From the NCBI RefSeq assembly GCF_902464545.1, contig NZ_CABQJR010000015.1, positions 1 to 58,147 of the forward strand: DNA of 58,147 bases. The letters run 5' to 3'. Each line of letters begins with the position of its first letter. Positions within the stretch are counted from its first letter, which is position 1. This document shows positions 45,601-53,818 of the stretch, piece by piece. The notes under the pieces are model-generated. The model was not told where the DNA came from and searched no databases. It was given only the letters and a program-made list of their open reading frames with translations. A program made the position numbers and the translations under genes. The stretch is from an uncultured Senegalimassilia sp. GTDB lineage: Bacteria; Actinomycetota; Coriobacteriia; Coriobacteriales; Eggerthellaceae.

Positions 45601-45794
45601 ACGGCTACGAGGCCACCCGCGCCATACGCGCGCTCGACCACCCCGACGCATCCACCGTGCCCATCATCGCCATGACGGCCAACGCCTTCGACGAGGACCG
45701 TAAGAAATCGAAGGCCGCCGGGATGGACGCGCACCTGGCGAAACCGATTGATATGCAGGCGCTCCTGTCCGCAGCCGGGCGCTTCTGCGAATAG
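42657..45794 (+). CDS. Hybrid sensor histidine kinase with a GGDEF domain and receiver domain
   Basis: 1045 residues from ATG 42657 (AAAGG 6 bases upstream). Order: membrane helix about 14-36, extracytoplasmic region, second helix about 160-182, GGDEF domain about 198-355, a long unassigned sensory region, HisKA with MSHDFRTPINGILGML (His near 676), ATPase domain (NAIKYN, DTGIGM, GTGLGMSIVK), and a receiver domain with VLLVEDND near 921 and the phosphoacceptor Asp in LMDLMMPVMDG near 972. The GGDEF motif (RYGGDEFL) is intact, but no RxxD inhibition site precedes it. So one protein may both make c-di-GMP and run a phosphorelay. No cognate Hpt or output regulator is adjacent. Confidence 0.92.
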   Translation: MNKRTTSKGSQISRVLMTALTIVLIFLFLDIMSLVANIQGTARVVNYAGLVRGTTQRIVKMEDAGLAQDKMIESVDSYIDGLRYGNDDLDLVRLDDEAYQEKMTELADRFADLRTEIELVRETGYQNTDIIAKSEDFFELCDQTTGLAEEYSQEKATALDRLESIVIADIVALLALFAIELVRALRTAALNRQLQRKVYLDEATGLPNKNKCEEILSQAKPIGPKSPLAVFVFDLNNLRTINNNLGHEKGDEYIRSFALQLAKAQSPLCFTGRYGGDEFLAVLHGADAAQAAALLDRIRHNADEYSQAHPDMPISYAAGYALSSEFESPTMRELFRQADKNMYIDKNNARLAQAAARQRQNERILKRVSGLGFRFSNCIYCDAKLDQYRILRTSSNTFLADSGNYSGAVEHIACSLTCEEQRPKVRRALQLETLHKRLTPQSEPIELILQSPAWRGRVTVLHLDDDEEGALHHFVVALEPFSDGTASEKQQLSRYYDQLRQSILENSGGYVDALLESAQAAYSVDLTNDRLEQVFFASDGGLAEPDMQLPCSYTAFCRKHSGSVTEGTLESYRLANSSEKLLARFKGGANEVTIEFCETGSDDNLQWLQKVVLMSQDSQYRIDTQDELPVVRGIVLIKNTSTFHEQEQAEKRRLEQALQTADSESKAKTEFMNRMSHDFRTPINGILGMLNIIGASEQDPAKTRQCLDKIQISANHLLNLVNDVLDMNKLSSGQEVLEQDEFDLLELADDVESLVAAQMLESDISHERYRKDVQHTQLIGSDLRLRQIMLNLFSNAIKYNKPGGRVGTYITELSCNGDTALFEFKIADTGIGMSEEFVSEHLFKPFTQEQNGARTRYQGTGLGMSIVKTLIDAMGGTISVQSTPDVGTEITFTLPFKINDNATARPERAQAAPQAKGSLSGKRVLLVEDNDLNMEIAEFYLDHAGAAVVKAWNGKEAVQMFASSKPGAISLILMDLMMPVMDGYEATRAIRALDHPDASTVPIIAMTANAFDEDRKKSKAAGMDAHLAKPIDMQALLSAAGRFCE

Positions 45795-45825
45795 GCCGCT
45801 GGCGCACGCAAGCTTTTATCCGACG

Positions 45826-45859
45826 AGTCGCGCCCGGAACAGAGGTTCCGGGCGCGACT
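45826..45859 (+). terminator. Terminator after the hybrid kinase
   Basis: Perfect 15-bp arms (45826-45840 and 45845-45859) with an AGAG loop, followed by TGCTTTTAC. It lies 31 bp after the kinase stop and may also serve ung on the other strand. Confidence 0.85.
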
Positions 45860-45922
45860 TGCTTTTACATGCGATGCCGCCGGAGGACATGGCCAAATCA
45901 CGAAGCCGTAAAAGGCGCCGCC

Positions 45923-46654
45923 CTACCCCGCAAGCACGCTCTGCCAGTCGATGGGCTGTTCGCCCTCTTCCTTCAATATGCTGTTGACCTGGGAATACGG
46001 ATGCGACCCCATGAACGCGGGCAGTGTAGCCGTAGCGCGGTTTGCCGAAAGCGGCGAAGGGTGCGTGCTCCTGAGCACATGCTTGTTGGCAAGCGATGCC
46101 GCCGCAGGGCCCGCCTCCACGGCTTTCCATGCCCCGTCCACCAACTCGATGGCGTGCTTGCCCCAGGTCAGGAACACCACCGGTTGCGGCACCTCCAAGC
46201 AGCAGCGCACCACATGGTCGGTGAGCACCCGCCAGCCAAGCTTGGCGTGCGACGCCGCCGCGTGCTCGCGCACCGTGAGCGTGGTGTTGAGCAGCAGCAC
46301 GCCCTGCGCGGCCCACGAGGTCAAATCCCCGCTCTCGGGAATGGGACACCCCAGGTCGGCGGCCATTTCCTTGTACATGTTGCGAAGGCTGGGGGGCAGC
46401 TTGCAGCCGGCAGGCACGGAAAACGACAGCCCCATGGCCTGCCCCGGCCCGTGATACGGGTCCTGACCCAAGATGACCACCCGCACGTCGGCAGGCGCAG
46501 TGAACGCGAGCGCGTTGAGGATATCGTCTTGCGGAGGGTATATGGTCTGCGCATCTCGCATGGCCTCCACCTGCGACAACAACTCCTGCGTGGTTTCGCG
46601 CACCTGATTGGGCGCGGCGTCAAGCCACGCGTTCACGTTCTCGTTCGAGCCCAT
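45923..46654 (-). CDS. ung: Uracil-DNA glycosylase, family 1
   Basis: 243 residues. The water-activating motif is GQDPYHGPGQAMGLSFSV (D65, H68). Other family elements are NTTLTVREHAAASHAKLGW and the leucine-loop HPSPLSANR. It removes uracil from DNA as the first step of base excision repair. It stands alone, converging with the kinase gene across a shared terminator. A GGAGGCC sequence precedes the ATG. Confidence 0.95.
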   Translation of the reverse strand: MGSNENVNAWLDAAPNQVRETTQELLSQVEAMRDAQTIYPPQDDILNALAFTAPADVRVVILGQDPYHGPGQAMGLSFSVPAGCKLPPSLRNMYKEMAADLGCPIPESGDLTSWAAQGVLLLNTTLTVREHAAASHAKLGWRVLTDHVVRCCLEVPQPVVFLTWGKHAIELVDGAWKAVEAGPAAASLANKHVLRSTHPSPLSANRATATLPAFMGSHPYSQVNSILKEEGEQPIDWQSVLAG

Positions 46655-46813
46655 GGGGCCTCCTTCTTATAGAGGGAAACGCCGGCAAGCGGCGTTTTTC
46701 CGATTGCATATCGGCGGTGCGGGCAGGGAGCGGCGCCAAAACGACGCACAGCCCCGATCGCACATCTCGCAATCGCGGCGCTACACAACCGACCGAAGCC
46801 GGACCGCCGAGCG

Positions 46814-47236
46814 CTACCTCCCGCGACGGTACTCCTTCACGCGTTCGCAGAACACGGCCAACTCTTCGGGCGTCATCTCGTCGAGCCGCTCCAGGTTCTC
46901 GGCAAAATGCGCCAACGTGCCCTCCTGGCGCTGCCGCAGCATGGCGTTGCAATAGCTGACCACCACACCGGTGATAAGAGCGATGTAGAAGATGCTCACC
47001 ACGCTGAGCAGCATGGTGGCGATGCGCGCCACCGGCCCCGCCGCCGTCACGTCGCCGAAGCCGATGGTGGAAACGGCCTGGAAGCTGAACCACATGCCGT
47101 CGCCGAACGTGTTCGCCACCGGGTCGGCAAGCCACACCGCCAGCGAGCACAGCAGGAACACGACGACGAACAGACAGGTGATGGGGCCAAAGCCCGCCTG
47201 ACGCTCGATCTCCACGAGCATGCGCAGCCTACGCAT
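46814..47236 (-). CDS. Two-helix potassium channel
   Basis: 140 residues. Helix 1 is about residues 17-38. The pore helix and filter are WFSFQAVSTIGFGDVTAAG, with TIGFGD as selectivity filter, and helix 2 is about 68-93. A short helical tail of 45 residues follows (LDEMTPEELAVFCERVKEY), with no RCK domain in this chain. It begins inside the end of the ClC gene, with an 8-bp overlap, so the two are translated together. This makes a cation/anion channel pair. Confidence 0.88.
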   Translation of the reverse strand: MRRLRMLVEIERQAGFGPITCLFVVVFLLCSLAVWLADPVANTFGDGMWFSFQAVSTIGFGDVTAAGPVARIATMLLSVVSIFYIALITGVVVSYCNAMLRQRQEGTLAHFAENLERLDEMTPEELAVFCERVKEYRRGR

Positions 47237-48584
47237 GGCGCACCCCTTCCTTATCCGACGTTGCCGAGCCGAGCGCGTCTTCGGCCTTTTGCGGGCTCAA
47301 CACCCTCGGCAGGGGGATGGCCGCGCCGATGGCGGCCGCCGCCAGCATCACGATCACGCCCTTGAGCGGGAAGCACATGACCAGCAGAAGCGCTGCCATG
47401 AGCGGCTGGCGCATGACCGCGCCCATAAGCGCCGAGGTGCACGCGGCAACGCAAAAGACCGCATCGGCGCCGCTGATCTGGGCAAAGCCGTAGCCAAGCG
47501 CGATGCCCGAGAAGATGACCGGGAAGAAGTGGCCGCCGCGCCAGCCAAGGTTGATGCACGCGGGGGTGAGTGCCGCCTTCACGAAGCCCGTCGCCACCAA
47601 CGCGCCCGCCGGGATGGCGGTCCAGCGCGCCATGAGCAGGGTGGACTGCGTTTCGCCGGCGAACATGGTATAGGGAAGCGCCATGCCGCAAAGCGCCAAG
47701 GCCAAGCCGGCCAGCAGCGCCTTGGCAACTGGCTTGTCACCTATGCGGCGCACCAGCGCGCCGGTAGCGGCGCCCGAGGCATGGTAGGCCCAGCCGCACG
47801 CCGTGCCCGCAAGCGCCAGCGGCACCAGCCACGCAAGCTCGCGCGGCCCCACGTTGGCCGCCGTGAAACGCGGCAGACCGCCCCCGCCGCCAATCAGCTC
47901 GGCAAGCCCGAAGAACGCGCCGAGGGCGCCCACCACGGCGCATAGGTACACCGCCGCCTTTCCGGCGCGCGGCAGCTTGATGTCCACCTCGCCTTCCAGC
48001 CCGCGCCCGTCGGCGGTGCCCGCAAGAGGCGCGGCGAAACCGTAGAGCGGGGCGGTGAACAGGGCCGTCAGCGCCGCCTGCGTGCCGGCCACGGTCATGG
48101 CGCGGAAGTCGGCGCCGAAGCGGCGCATGCGGTCGCCCACCCACGTGCACAAACCGGCGATCACGCCCGTCAGGCCCGCCTCGGGACCCACGCTGCCGCC
48201 GAACAGCAGCGGCAGCAGCGCCGAAAGCGAACGCTTGCCAAGGTGATCGTAAGGGTAGCGCCCTTCGCCTTTCACCTTGCCCATGACCACGTTCAGCTCC
48301 TCGGGCGCGAAACCGACATGTTTGTCGTACAGCCCGATGGCAAGGCCGCCGATCAGGCACACGATCAGCGGCCATGCGGCGAACCCGAACGGCCCCGACG
48401 CAAGCGCCGGAACCTCCTGCCCCGCCGCGGCCCCGAGCATCTGCGGCAGCTTCTCCCACAAAAGCCCCAGGCCGATATCCATGCAGAAGAAGAACGCCCA
48501 CACGAACGCGCCGGCGATGGCGCCCGTGATCAGCACGCACAGCGCGAACAACAGCCGGTTCGCCGGCTTGGCAAGCTTGCCCAT
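47229..48584 (-). CDS. ClC-family chloride channel/transporter
   Basis: 451 residues, about 10-12 membrane helices. Family features are LLFGGSVGPEAGLTGVIAGL and GWRGGHFFPVIFSGIALGYG. The canonical GREGP loop is altered to GSVGPEAG: the position of the gating Glu is Val, although a Glu follows two residues later. This is known from the GPEA subgroup of bacterial ClC-like proteins, whose transport mode is less clear. It is the first gene of a two-gene unit with the K+ channel. Confidence 0.85.
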   Translation of the reverse strand: MGKLAKPANRLLFALCVLITGAIAGAFVWAFFFCMDIGLGLLWEKLPQMLGAAAGQEVPALASGPFGFAAWPLIVCLIGGLAIGLYDKHVGFAPEELNVVMGKVKGEGRYPYDHLGKRSLSALLPLLFGGSVGPEAGLTGVIAGLCTWVGDRMRRFGADFRAMTVAGTQAALTALFTAPLYGFAAPLAGTADGRGLEGEVDIKLPRAGKAAVYLCAVVGALGAFFGLAELIGGGGGLPRFTAANVGPRELAWLVPLALAGTACGWAYHASGAATGALVRRIGDKPVAKALLAGLALALCGMALPYTMFAGETQSTLLMARWTAIPAGALVATGFVKAALTPACINLGWRGGHFFPVIFSGIALGYGFAQISGADAVFCVAACTSALMGAVMRQPLMAALLLVMCFPLKGVIVMLAAAAIGAAIPLPRVLSPQKAEDALGSATSDKEGVRHA

Positions 48585-48728
48585 GAGAACCCCTTGGCAT
48601 CAAGCTGCGGGCCGAACGGGCGCGCAGCGTTGCGGTTATGTCAGCCATATTGTAACCGTTGACCCGCCGGGCAAGCCAAGGACCCTCCCCCAACACGACA
48701 TGCCTAAGCTGCAAGGGGCGCAGTCGCC

Positions 48729-49253
48729 CTAGCCTTCGGAAACCTCCACCACGTCCGTGACGACCTCAAGCGGGCATTGCGCAACTACAGCCTGGCCCCT
48801 GTCGCCTAGATCGATCAGGGCAGAATCGCCTTCCTGCGGGGCGAAGCGGAAGGAGATAGTGTTGCCGGAAGGCGCGTCAGTGATGGTGACCTCCTCGCCG
48901 TTGGAGGTGGCATTGCCCACCCACGACTCGTAAGTGCCATCGGCGGCCCGCACCGCCAGGATGCGCTGGGTCCCGTCGTCGGTGAGCGCGTAATACACCG
49001 TCGCGCCATCATCGGTCTGGCCCACATATGCACCGGTCACTTCTTGGATCACCTTGGTGACCATCACGGGGTCCGCGCTCGCCGCGCCGGCGTCGCCCTG
49101 CTCGACCACGGCGGACTCCTCCACCACCTGGCCGTTGTCGTCGTTCGAGTTGCCGCTGCAGCCGGCAAGCGCGCCGCCCGTTATGGCCAGCGTCGCCACT
49201 ATCGCCACCGCCGCCGAGGCACGTTGTACGCCCTTGATATGCTTCTCGTTCAT
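48729..49253 (-). CDS. Small secreted lipoprotein of unknown function
   Basis: 174 residues. The signal sequence ends in a lipobox, LAGC, at residues 29-32, so the mature protein should be attached to the outer face of the membrane. After a Ser/Asn/Asp-rich linker (33-60), the remainder is a small beta-rich domain (TVYYALTDDGTQRILAVRAA, then SGNTISFRFAPQEGDSALID). I know of no family. It stands alone, with 142 bp upstream of the ClC gene and a gap before the PiT gene. Confidence 0.75.
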   Translation of the reverse strand: MNEKHIKGVQRASAAVAIVATLAITGGALAGCSGNSNDDNGQVVEESAVVEQGDAGAASADPVMVTKVIQEVTGAYVGQTDDGATVYYALTDDGTQRILAVRAADGTYESWVGNATSNGEEVTITDAPSGNTISFRFAPQEGDSALIDLGDRGQAVVAQCPLEVVTDVVEVSEG

Positions 49254-49525
49254 GTTGCGCTCCTATCGCGTCCGTTCGGGCCCTATTGCCCGACGCCGCA
49301 GTATAGGAGCGGCGAAAACCCCGCACCGTGCCCGCCTGGCAACCGTTTCCGCGCCACAACCGACCCGTTCACAGCGCGCCGCCATCCCGTTGCCCTCCCG
49401 TTGGGAATGCGGGCCCGGGCAACAAAAAACCGCCTTCCGCCCCTGGTTACCCCAAGAAACGGAAGACGGTTCGAAAAGCGGTCGAAGCCGAAACCCCGAT
49501 AGGCCGGCAAGCGGCAGACACGGCT
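49254..49525. terminator. Gap holding the PiT terminator
   Basis: On the minus strand an imperfect hairpin built from AACCGTCTTCCG (49472-49461) and CGGAAGGCGG (49438-49429) is followed by TTTTTTG, a standard terminator about 55 bp after the pit stop. Nothing else is visible. Confidence 0.7.
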
Positions 49526-50575
49526 TTACGCCAGCATCATGAACAGCTTCGCCAGCACGAAGCCGATAAGGCCGCATGCCGGGAACGTGATCACCCATGC
49601 CAACAGCATGTTCTTGGCGATGCTCCAGTTCACGCGCTTGATGGAACGGCTGGCGCCCACGCCCATGATGGCCGACGTGTTGCAGTGGCCTGTGGACACC
49701 GGCATACCGGTAAGGCTTGCGAACAGCAGCGTGAACACCGTGGAGAAATTGGCGGCCACGCCCTGGTACTTCTCCAGCTTCACCATATCCATGCCCACGG
49801 ACTTGATGATGCGCTTGCCGCCCACCACCGTGCCGGCAGAGATGGCCAGCGAGCACGTGATCATGACCCACATGGGGAAGCCGCCCGCGTCGGGCGTGGA
49901 GCTGCCGAAGGAAAGCGCGATACCCAGCATGGCGATGGACATGAACTTCTGGCCGTCCTGCGCGCCGTGCAGAAACGACAGAGCCAGCGCGCACAGGTCC
50001 TGGATGGCAGTGAACACGATGTTGGCCGCCTGGCGGTTGGCCATCTCGAACACGCGCTCGATGATCTTCGTGAACACCCAGCCCAGCGCAAAGCCCGCCA
50101 GCAGGGAGAACACCATGCCGTAGATGACCTTGACCCATTCGGAGGGCACAACGCCCGCCCAGCCGTTCATGGCCACCGCGCCGCCGGTGATGCCGGCGAT
50201 AAGGGAGTGCGATTTCGAGCAAGGGATGCCGAAGAACCAGCAGAAGATGCCCCAGCCTATGGCGCCGATCATGGCCGCCACCAGGGCAAGCAAGGCGGCA
50301 TCGGTGTTTCCTGAGAAGTCGACCATGCCGAACATGGTCTTCGCCACGGCCGTGGAGATGAACGTCATGCCCACCAGGCCGACGAAGTTGAACACGGCGG
50401 CCAAACCGATGGCCGTGTTCGGCTTGAGGCAACGCGTGGAAACCACCGTCGCGATGGCGTTCGGCGCATCGGTTGCGCCGGACACCGCGGTAACGCCGAT
50501 GATGAGCACCAAAATGACGAACAGGATAGGCTGAGCCATAGCCTGCGCAAGAAAGTCAGCAAACGTAAGCGCCAT
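49526..50575 (-). CDS. pit: PiT-family inorganic phosphate permease
   Basis: 349 residues; start at ATG 50575 (GGGGA 6 bases upstream). The two inverted PHO4 signatures are seen as TAVSGATDAPNAIATVVSTR (usual form GxNDxxNA, here TD) and MPVSTGHCNTSAIMGVGASR. About ten membrane helices. The family co-transports phosphate or metal-phosphate with H+ or Na+. It is monocistronic, with its own terminator, and no PhoU-like (DUF47) protein is adjacent. Confidence 0.93.
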   Translation of the reverse strand: MALTFADFLAQAMAQPILFVILVLIIGVTAVSGATDAPNAIATVVSTRCLKPNTAIGLAAVFNFVGLVGMTFISTAVAKTMFGMVDFSGNTDAALLALVAAMIGAIGWGIFCWFFGIPCSKSHSLIAGITGGAVAMNGWAGVVPSEWVKVIYGMVFSLLAGFALGWVFTKIIERVFEMANRQAANIVFTAIQDLCALALSFLHGAQDGQKFMSIAMLGIALSFGSSTPDAGGFPMWVMITCSLAISAGTVVGGKRIIKSVGMDMVKLEKYQGVAANFSTVFTLLFASLTGMPVSTGHCNTSAIMGVGASRSIKRVNWSIAKNMLLAWVITFPACGLIGFVLAKLFMMLA

Positions 50576-50949
50576 GCAATTCCCCATACTCGTAAGAGTT
50601 GCGTCAATTTTTTGACGTACGCTTAACAATACTACATTCGGGCATGCGAGCGCTATGCCTTGAACCCAGCTTCTTCCATCAACTTTTCCGCACCGCACGC
50701 CATCGAGCGCCCGAACGTCGACGGCTCCCCCGACAGCCAGCCTGCACCGCCGCCCCCGATACGCGACGGCCGAGGCGAAACATGAACAGGGGACGGAGGT
50801 GCGTTCGGGAAAAGGCCTGCGAAACGCAAGCTTTTTCCCGAACGCACCTCCGTCCCCTGTTCACCCCCTGTTCACCAGAACGCAACAGTCGGCGCGCCGC
50901 CCTGCAGCAGCGCCCCGACCGCACAATCCGATAAGCCGTCGAGCCGGCG
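50576..50949. other. Gap between pit and fbp containing REP-like copy 1
   Basis: No gene is present. The notable content is the palindromic element at 50783-50863 (separate entry). The first 60 bp should hold the pit promoter. Confidence 0.6.
50783..50863. repeat. REP-like palindromic element, copy 1
   Basis: Arms 50783-50810 and 50836-50863 are perfect 28-bp reverse complements with a 25-bp loop. The core is GGGGACGGAGGTGCGTTC. CCTGTTCACC at the right edge is repeated immediately outside it. Two more copies lie at 53658-53742 and 55489-55574. Confidence 0.9.
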
Positions 50950-52905
50950 CTAGCGCCCGCCCTCGGCGATCTGGCCGTCCCGATACGCCTCCAGCAGCTG
51001 CTCGAGGTCCTCGACGCGGCGGCGGATGTCGGCGCCGTCGTCGGTATCGGCCACCAACGTGCGATGCTCGACGCGCTCGACCACGCGGCGGCTCGAGTGG
51101 ATGTCGAGCTCTTCGACCACTGCCGCTGCCGCGGACTTCAGCGGCTCGTGCGCCGCCAGGATGAACTCGTAGGAGTTATCGATGAGCGTGTAGCCGGCGA
51201 TGCCCGTGGTGGGCTGATAGGCCCTCGAGAACCCGCCGTCGATCATGAACACGCGTCCGCCGCACTTCACGGGGTCCTCGCCGTCCTTGACCTTGACCGG
51301 CACGTGCCCGCACACGATATGCGACGTCTCCGGGTCCATGCCGAAGTCCTCGAAGATGCCCGCGATCACGCGCTCGTCCTCGATAAGCGTGTAGAAGGGG
51401 TTCTTCACCTCCTTGCGCGCGACCTTGTCGGCGATGAGGTACAGCTCGAACGTGGCCATCTTGCTCTTCGCGAACAGCGGGCTTCCCTCGCCCAGCCACA
51501 GGTACCACAAAAGGTCGCGACCGCGGCGGCTCTCCTCGGCGTCATGGCTGAAGAAGGCGGCGCGCACATAGCGCTCCATCACGTCGTAGAGCGCGCGGCC
51601 CTTGTAGCGGCGGCCGAACACGTCCACCTCCTTCAGACTGCCGTCGGCGTTGAGCGGCACGCAGGCATGGAACATGAGGTTGCCGTTGCGGATCTTGTAC
51701 AGGCTGCCCACTTCCAGGAAGAAGCGCATATGACGCTGCAGCTTCTCGCATCCGGTGAACGCGGCCTCCAAGCGGCACATCACCTCTTCCTCGGCGGGCG
51801 TGAGCGCGAAGGGGTTTTGCGGGTCGACCGTGGGGAACACGCGGTCGGTCAGCGGGTACTCCACGCCATCGACCACCACGGTGCCCGCCTCGTAATCGAT
51901 CTTGTCCAACAGTTTGCGGCTTTCCAGCCCGAATTCGGGGTACTCGTCGATCAGCGCCGCCTCCACCTTGAACTGGATGATGGCCATGGCCTTTTGGATC
52001 TTCACGTTCATCTCAAGCTCGGACGGCGACAGGTCGGGGTTGCCCTTCAGGCCGAAGCCCACGCACGGATCGTCACGGTACGCGTCAAGGGCGAAGCTTG
52101 CCAGCGGCAGGATGTTGATGCCGTAGGCGTCCTCCAAAATGGACAGGTTGCCGTAGCGGGCGCAGTTGCGCACCACGTGCGCGATGCAGCCGCGCTGCCC
52201 GAGGGCCGCGCCCATCCACACGATGTCGTGGTTGCCCCACTGGATGTCCACCTTATGCTGAGCTTGCAGCGTCTCCATAATGACGTCGGGGTGCGGGCCG
52301 CGGTCGTAGATGTCGCCGATGATGTGCAGCTGGCTGATGGCCAGGCGCTGGATGAGCTGCGCGAGCGCCTCGATAAGCGCGATGCCGCGGCCGGTACGCA
52401 CCGCTGCGTCGATGATGCCGGCATAATATGCTTCCTTGTCCACACCGTGGTTATCCTCGCTCATCAGCTCCTCGATGATGTAGGCGAACTCGGCGGGCAG
52501 CGCCTTGCGCACGCGGCTGGTCGTGTACTTGCGCGCAGCGCGCTTGCAAACCGCCACCAAACGCGGCACCACGGTGGCGTACCAGGCGCGCTCGTCTTCC
52601 ACACCCGCCAAGATCAGCTTCGCCTTCTCGCGCGGGTAGTAGATGAGCGTGGCAAGCTCGCGCTTCTCGGCCTCGGTCAGCTGATCGCCGAACGCCTCGT
52701 CCACCTTCAGGCGGATGGACCCCGACCCGTTGCGCAGGATGTGGCTGAACGCCTCGGATTCGCCATGGATGTCGGAGCAGAAGAACTCCGTGCCCTTCGG
52801 GAGGTTCAGGATGGCGCTCAGGTTGATGATCTCGGCCGCCGCCAGCTCCTGCGTGGGAAAAGATCGGGCCAACAATTCCAAGTAGCGCTTCTGATCCGCT
52901 TCCAT
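50950..52905 (-). CDS. fbp: Fructose-1,6-bisphosphatase class 3
   Basis: 651 residues, the full class 3 length. Metallophosphatase motifs: FCSDIHGESEAF near 42-53, IIGDIYDRGPHPD, and QWGNHDIVWMGAA, with IVCGHVPVKVKDGEDPVKCG and FMIDGGFSRAYQPTTGIAGY near the C-terminus. The enzyme removes the 1-phosphate in gluconeogenesis and is manganese-dependent. It stands alone, divergent from luxS, with a GAGG ribosome site (GAGGTTCTCATG). Confidence 0.93.
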   Translation of the reverse strand: MEADQKRYLELLARSFPTQELAAAEIINLSAILNLPKGTEFFCSDIHGESEAFSHILRNGSGSIRLKVDEAFGDQLTEAEKRELATLIYYPREKAKLILAGVEDERAWYATVVPRLVAVCKRAARKYTTSRVRKALPAEFAYIIEELMSEDNHGVDKEAYYAGIIDAAVRTGRGIALIEALAQLIQRLAISQLHIIGDIYDRGPHPDVIMETLQAQHKVDIQWGNHDIVWMGAALGQRGCIAHVVRNCARYGNLSILEDAYGINILPLASFALDAYRDDPCVGFGLKGNPDLSPSELEMNVKIQKAMAIIQFKVEAALIDEYPEFGLESRKLLDKIDYEAGTVVVDGVEYPLTDRVFPTVDPQNPFALTPAEEEVMCRLEAAFTGCEKLQRHMRFFLEVGSLYKIRNGNLMFHACVPLNADGSLKEVDVFGRRYKGRALYDVMERYVRAAFFSHDAEESRRGRDLLWYLWLGEGSPLFAKSKMATFELYLIADKVARKEVKNPFYTLIEDERVIAGIFEDFGMDPETSHIVCGHVPVKVKDGEDPVKCGGRVFMIDGGFSRAYQPTTGIAGYTLIDNSYEFILAAHEPLKSAAAAVVEELDIHSSRRVVERVEHRTLVADTDDGADIRRRVEDLEQLLEAYRDGQIAEGGR

Positions 52906-53149
52906 GAGAACCTCCTCAGGTCATCGCACATTGATGGCACGATGGTACCGCGCACAGCCCTCCCCCGCGCACCCGCACCGGTAAACGGCGCAACCCGAAC
53001 GCAGGCGCGCCCCGCGCAGGCGCTTGACCACGCGGAGATTTTCTTGTTCGCACGCCCGACCGGCGAAGCGGGTCGCTCGCGGGCGGTACAATAGGCGCTG
53101 CGAACCTACGGCGACCATGTTGCCGTTACCTATATAGCAAGGAGCATCC

Positions 53150-53644
53150 ATGGAACGCATTGCAAGCTTTTCCGTCGATCACCGCGTGCTCGAGCCCGGC
53201 GTGTACGTGTCGCGCCGCGACTCCGACGCCGCCACCAGCTGCACGACCACCACGTTCGACCTGCGCATGACCGCCCCCAACCGCGAGCCGGTCATGGACA
53301 CCGCCGCCGTCCATGCCATCGAGCATCTCGGCGCCACCTTCCTGCGCAACGATGCCGAATGGTCCGGCCGCGTGATCTACTTCGGCCCCATGGGCTGCCG
53401 CACCGGCTTCTACCTGGTGGCCTTCGGCGAGCTTGAGTCCGCCGACGTGGCCGACCTCGTGCGCCGCATGTTCGCCTTCATCCGCGATTTCGAGGGCGAG
53501 ATCCCCGGCGCCAAGCCCGAGGAGTGCGGCAACTACCACGACAACGACCTCGTGCAGGCAAAATGGTGGGCACGCCGCTACATGGCCAACACCCTCGAGG
53601 TGCTCGACGAGGCGCACACGCACTATCCCGCCCTGCTCGACTAA
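53150..53644 (+). CDS. luxS: S-ribosylhomocysteine lyase (LuxS)
   Basis: 164 residues. The metal site is H55-A-I-E58-H59 plus C126-G-N-Y-H130, and the starting strand SFSVDHRVLEPGVYVSRR is typical. It cleaves S-ribosylhomocysteine to homocysteine and the AI-2 precursor DPD. The next gene on the strand is mtnN, which makes its substrate, so the pair forms the activated-methyl cycle. A REP-like palindrome separates the two genes. AAGGAG lies 7 bases before the ATG. Confidence 0.96.
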   Translation: MERIASFSVDHRVLEPGVYVSRRDSDAATSCTTTTFDLRMTAPNREPVMDTAAVHAIEHLGATFLRNDAEWSGRVIYFGPMGCRTGFYLVAFGELESADVADLVRRMFAFIRDFEGEIPGAKPEECGNYHDNDLVQAKWWARRYMANTLEVLDEAHTHYPALLD

Positions 53645-53657
53645 CGAAGGCGAACAG

Positions 53658-53742
53658 GGTGAACAGGGGACGGAGGTGTGTTCAGGATAAATCTCCGGGA
53701 ATGAAAGGCTTGCCCTGAACACACCTCCGTCCCCTGTTCACC
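53658..53742. repeat. REP-like palindromic element, copy 2 (between luxS and mtnN)
   Basis: Arms 53658-53686 and 53714-53742 are perfect 29-bp reverse complements around a 27-bp loop. It begins 14 bp after the luxS stop. GAACAGGG is repeated just outside the left arm. It may also act as an mRNA stabiliser or transcription end for luxS, but there is no T-run. Confidence 0.9.
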
Positions 53743-53818
53743 ACCCCTCTGCTCCGCACGCGTGCGTCCTCGGCTTCCTTCCGGCACGCGCTTCCCTTCC
53801 CCGATCAGAAAGCAACTT

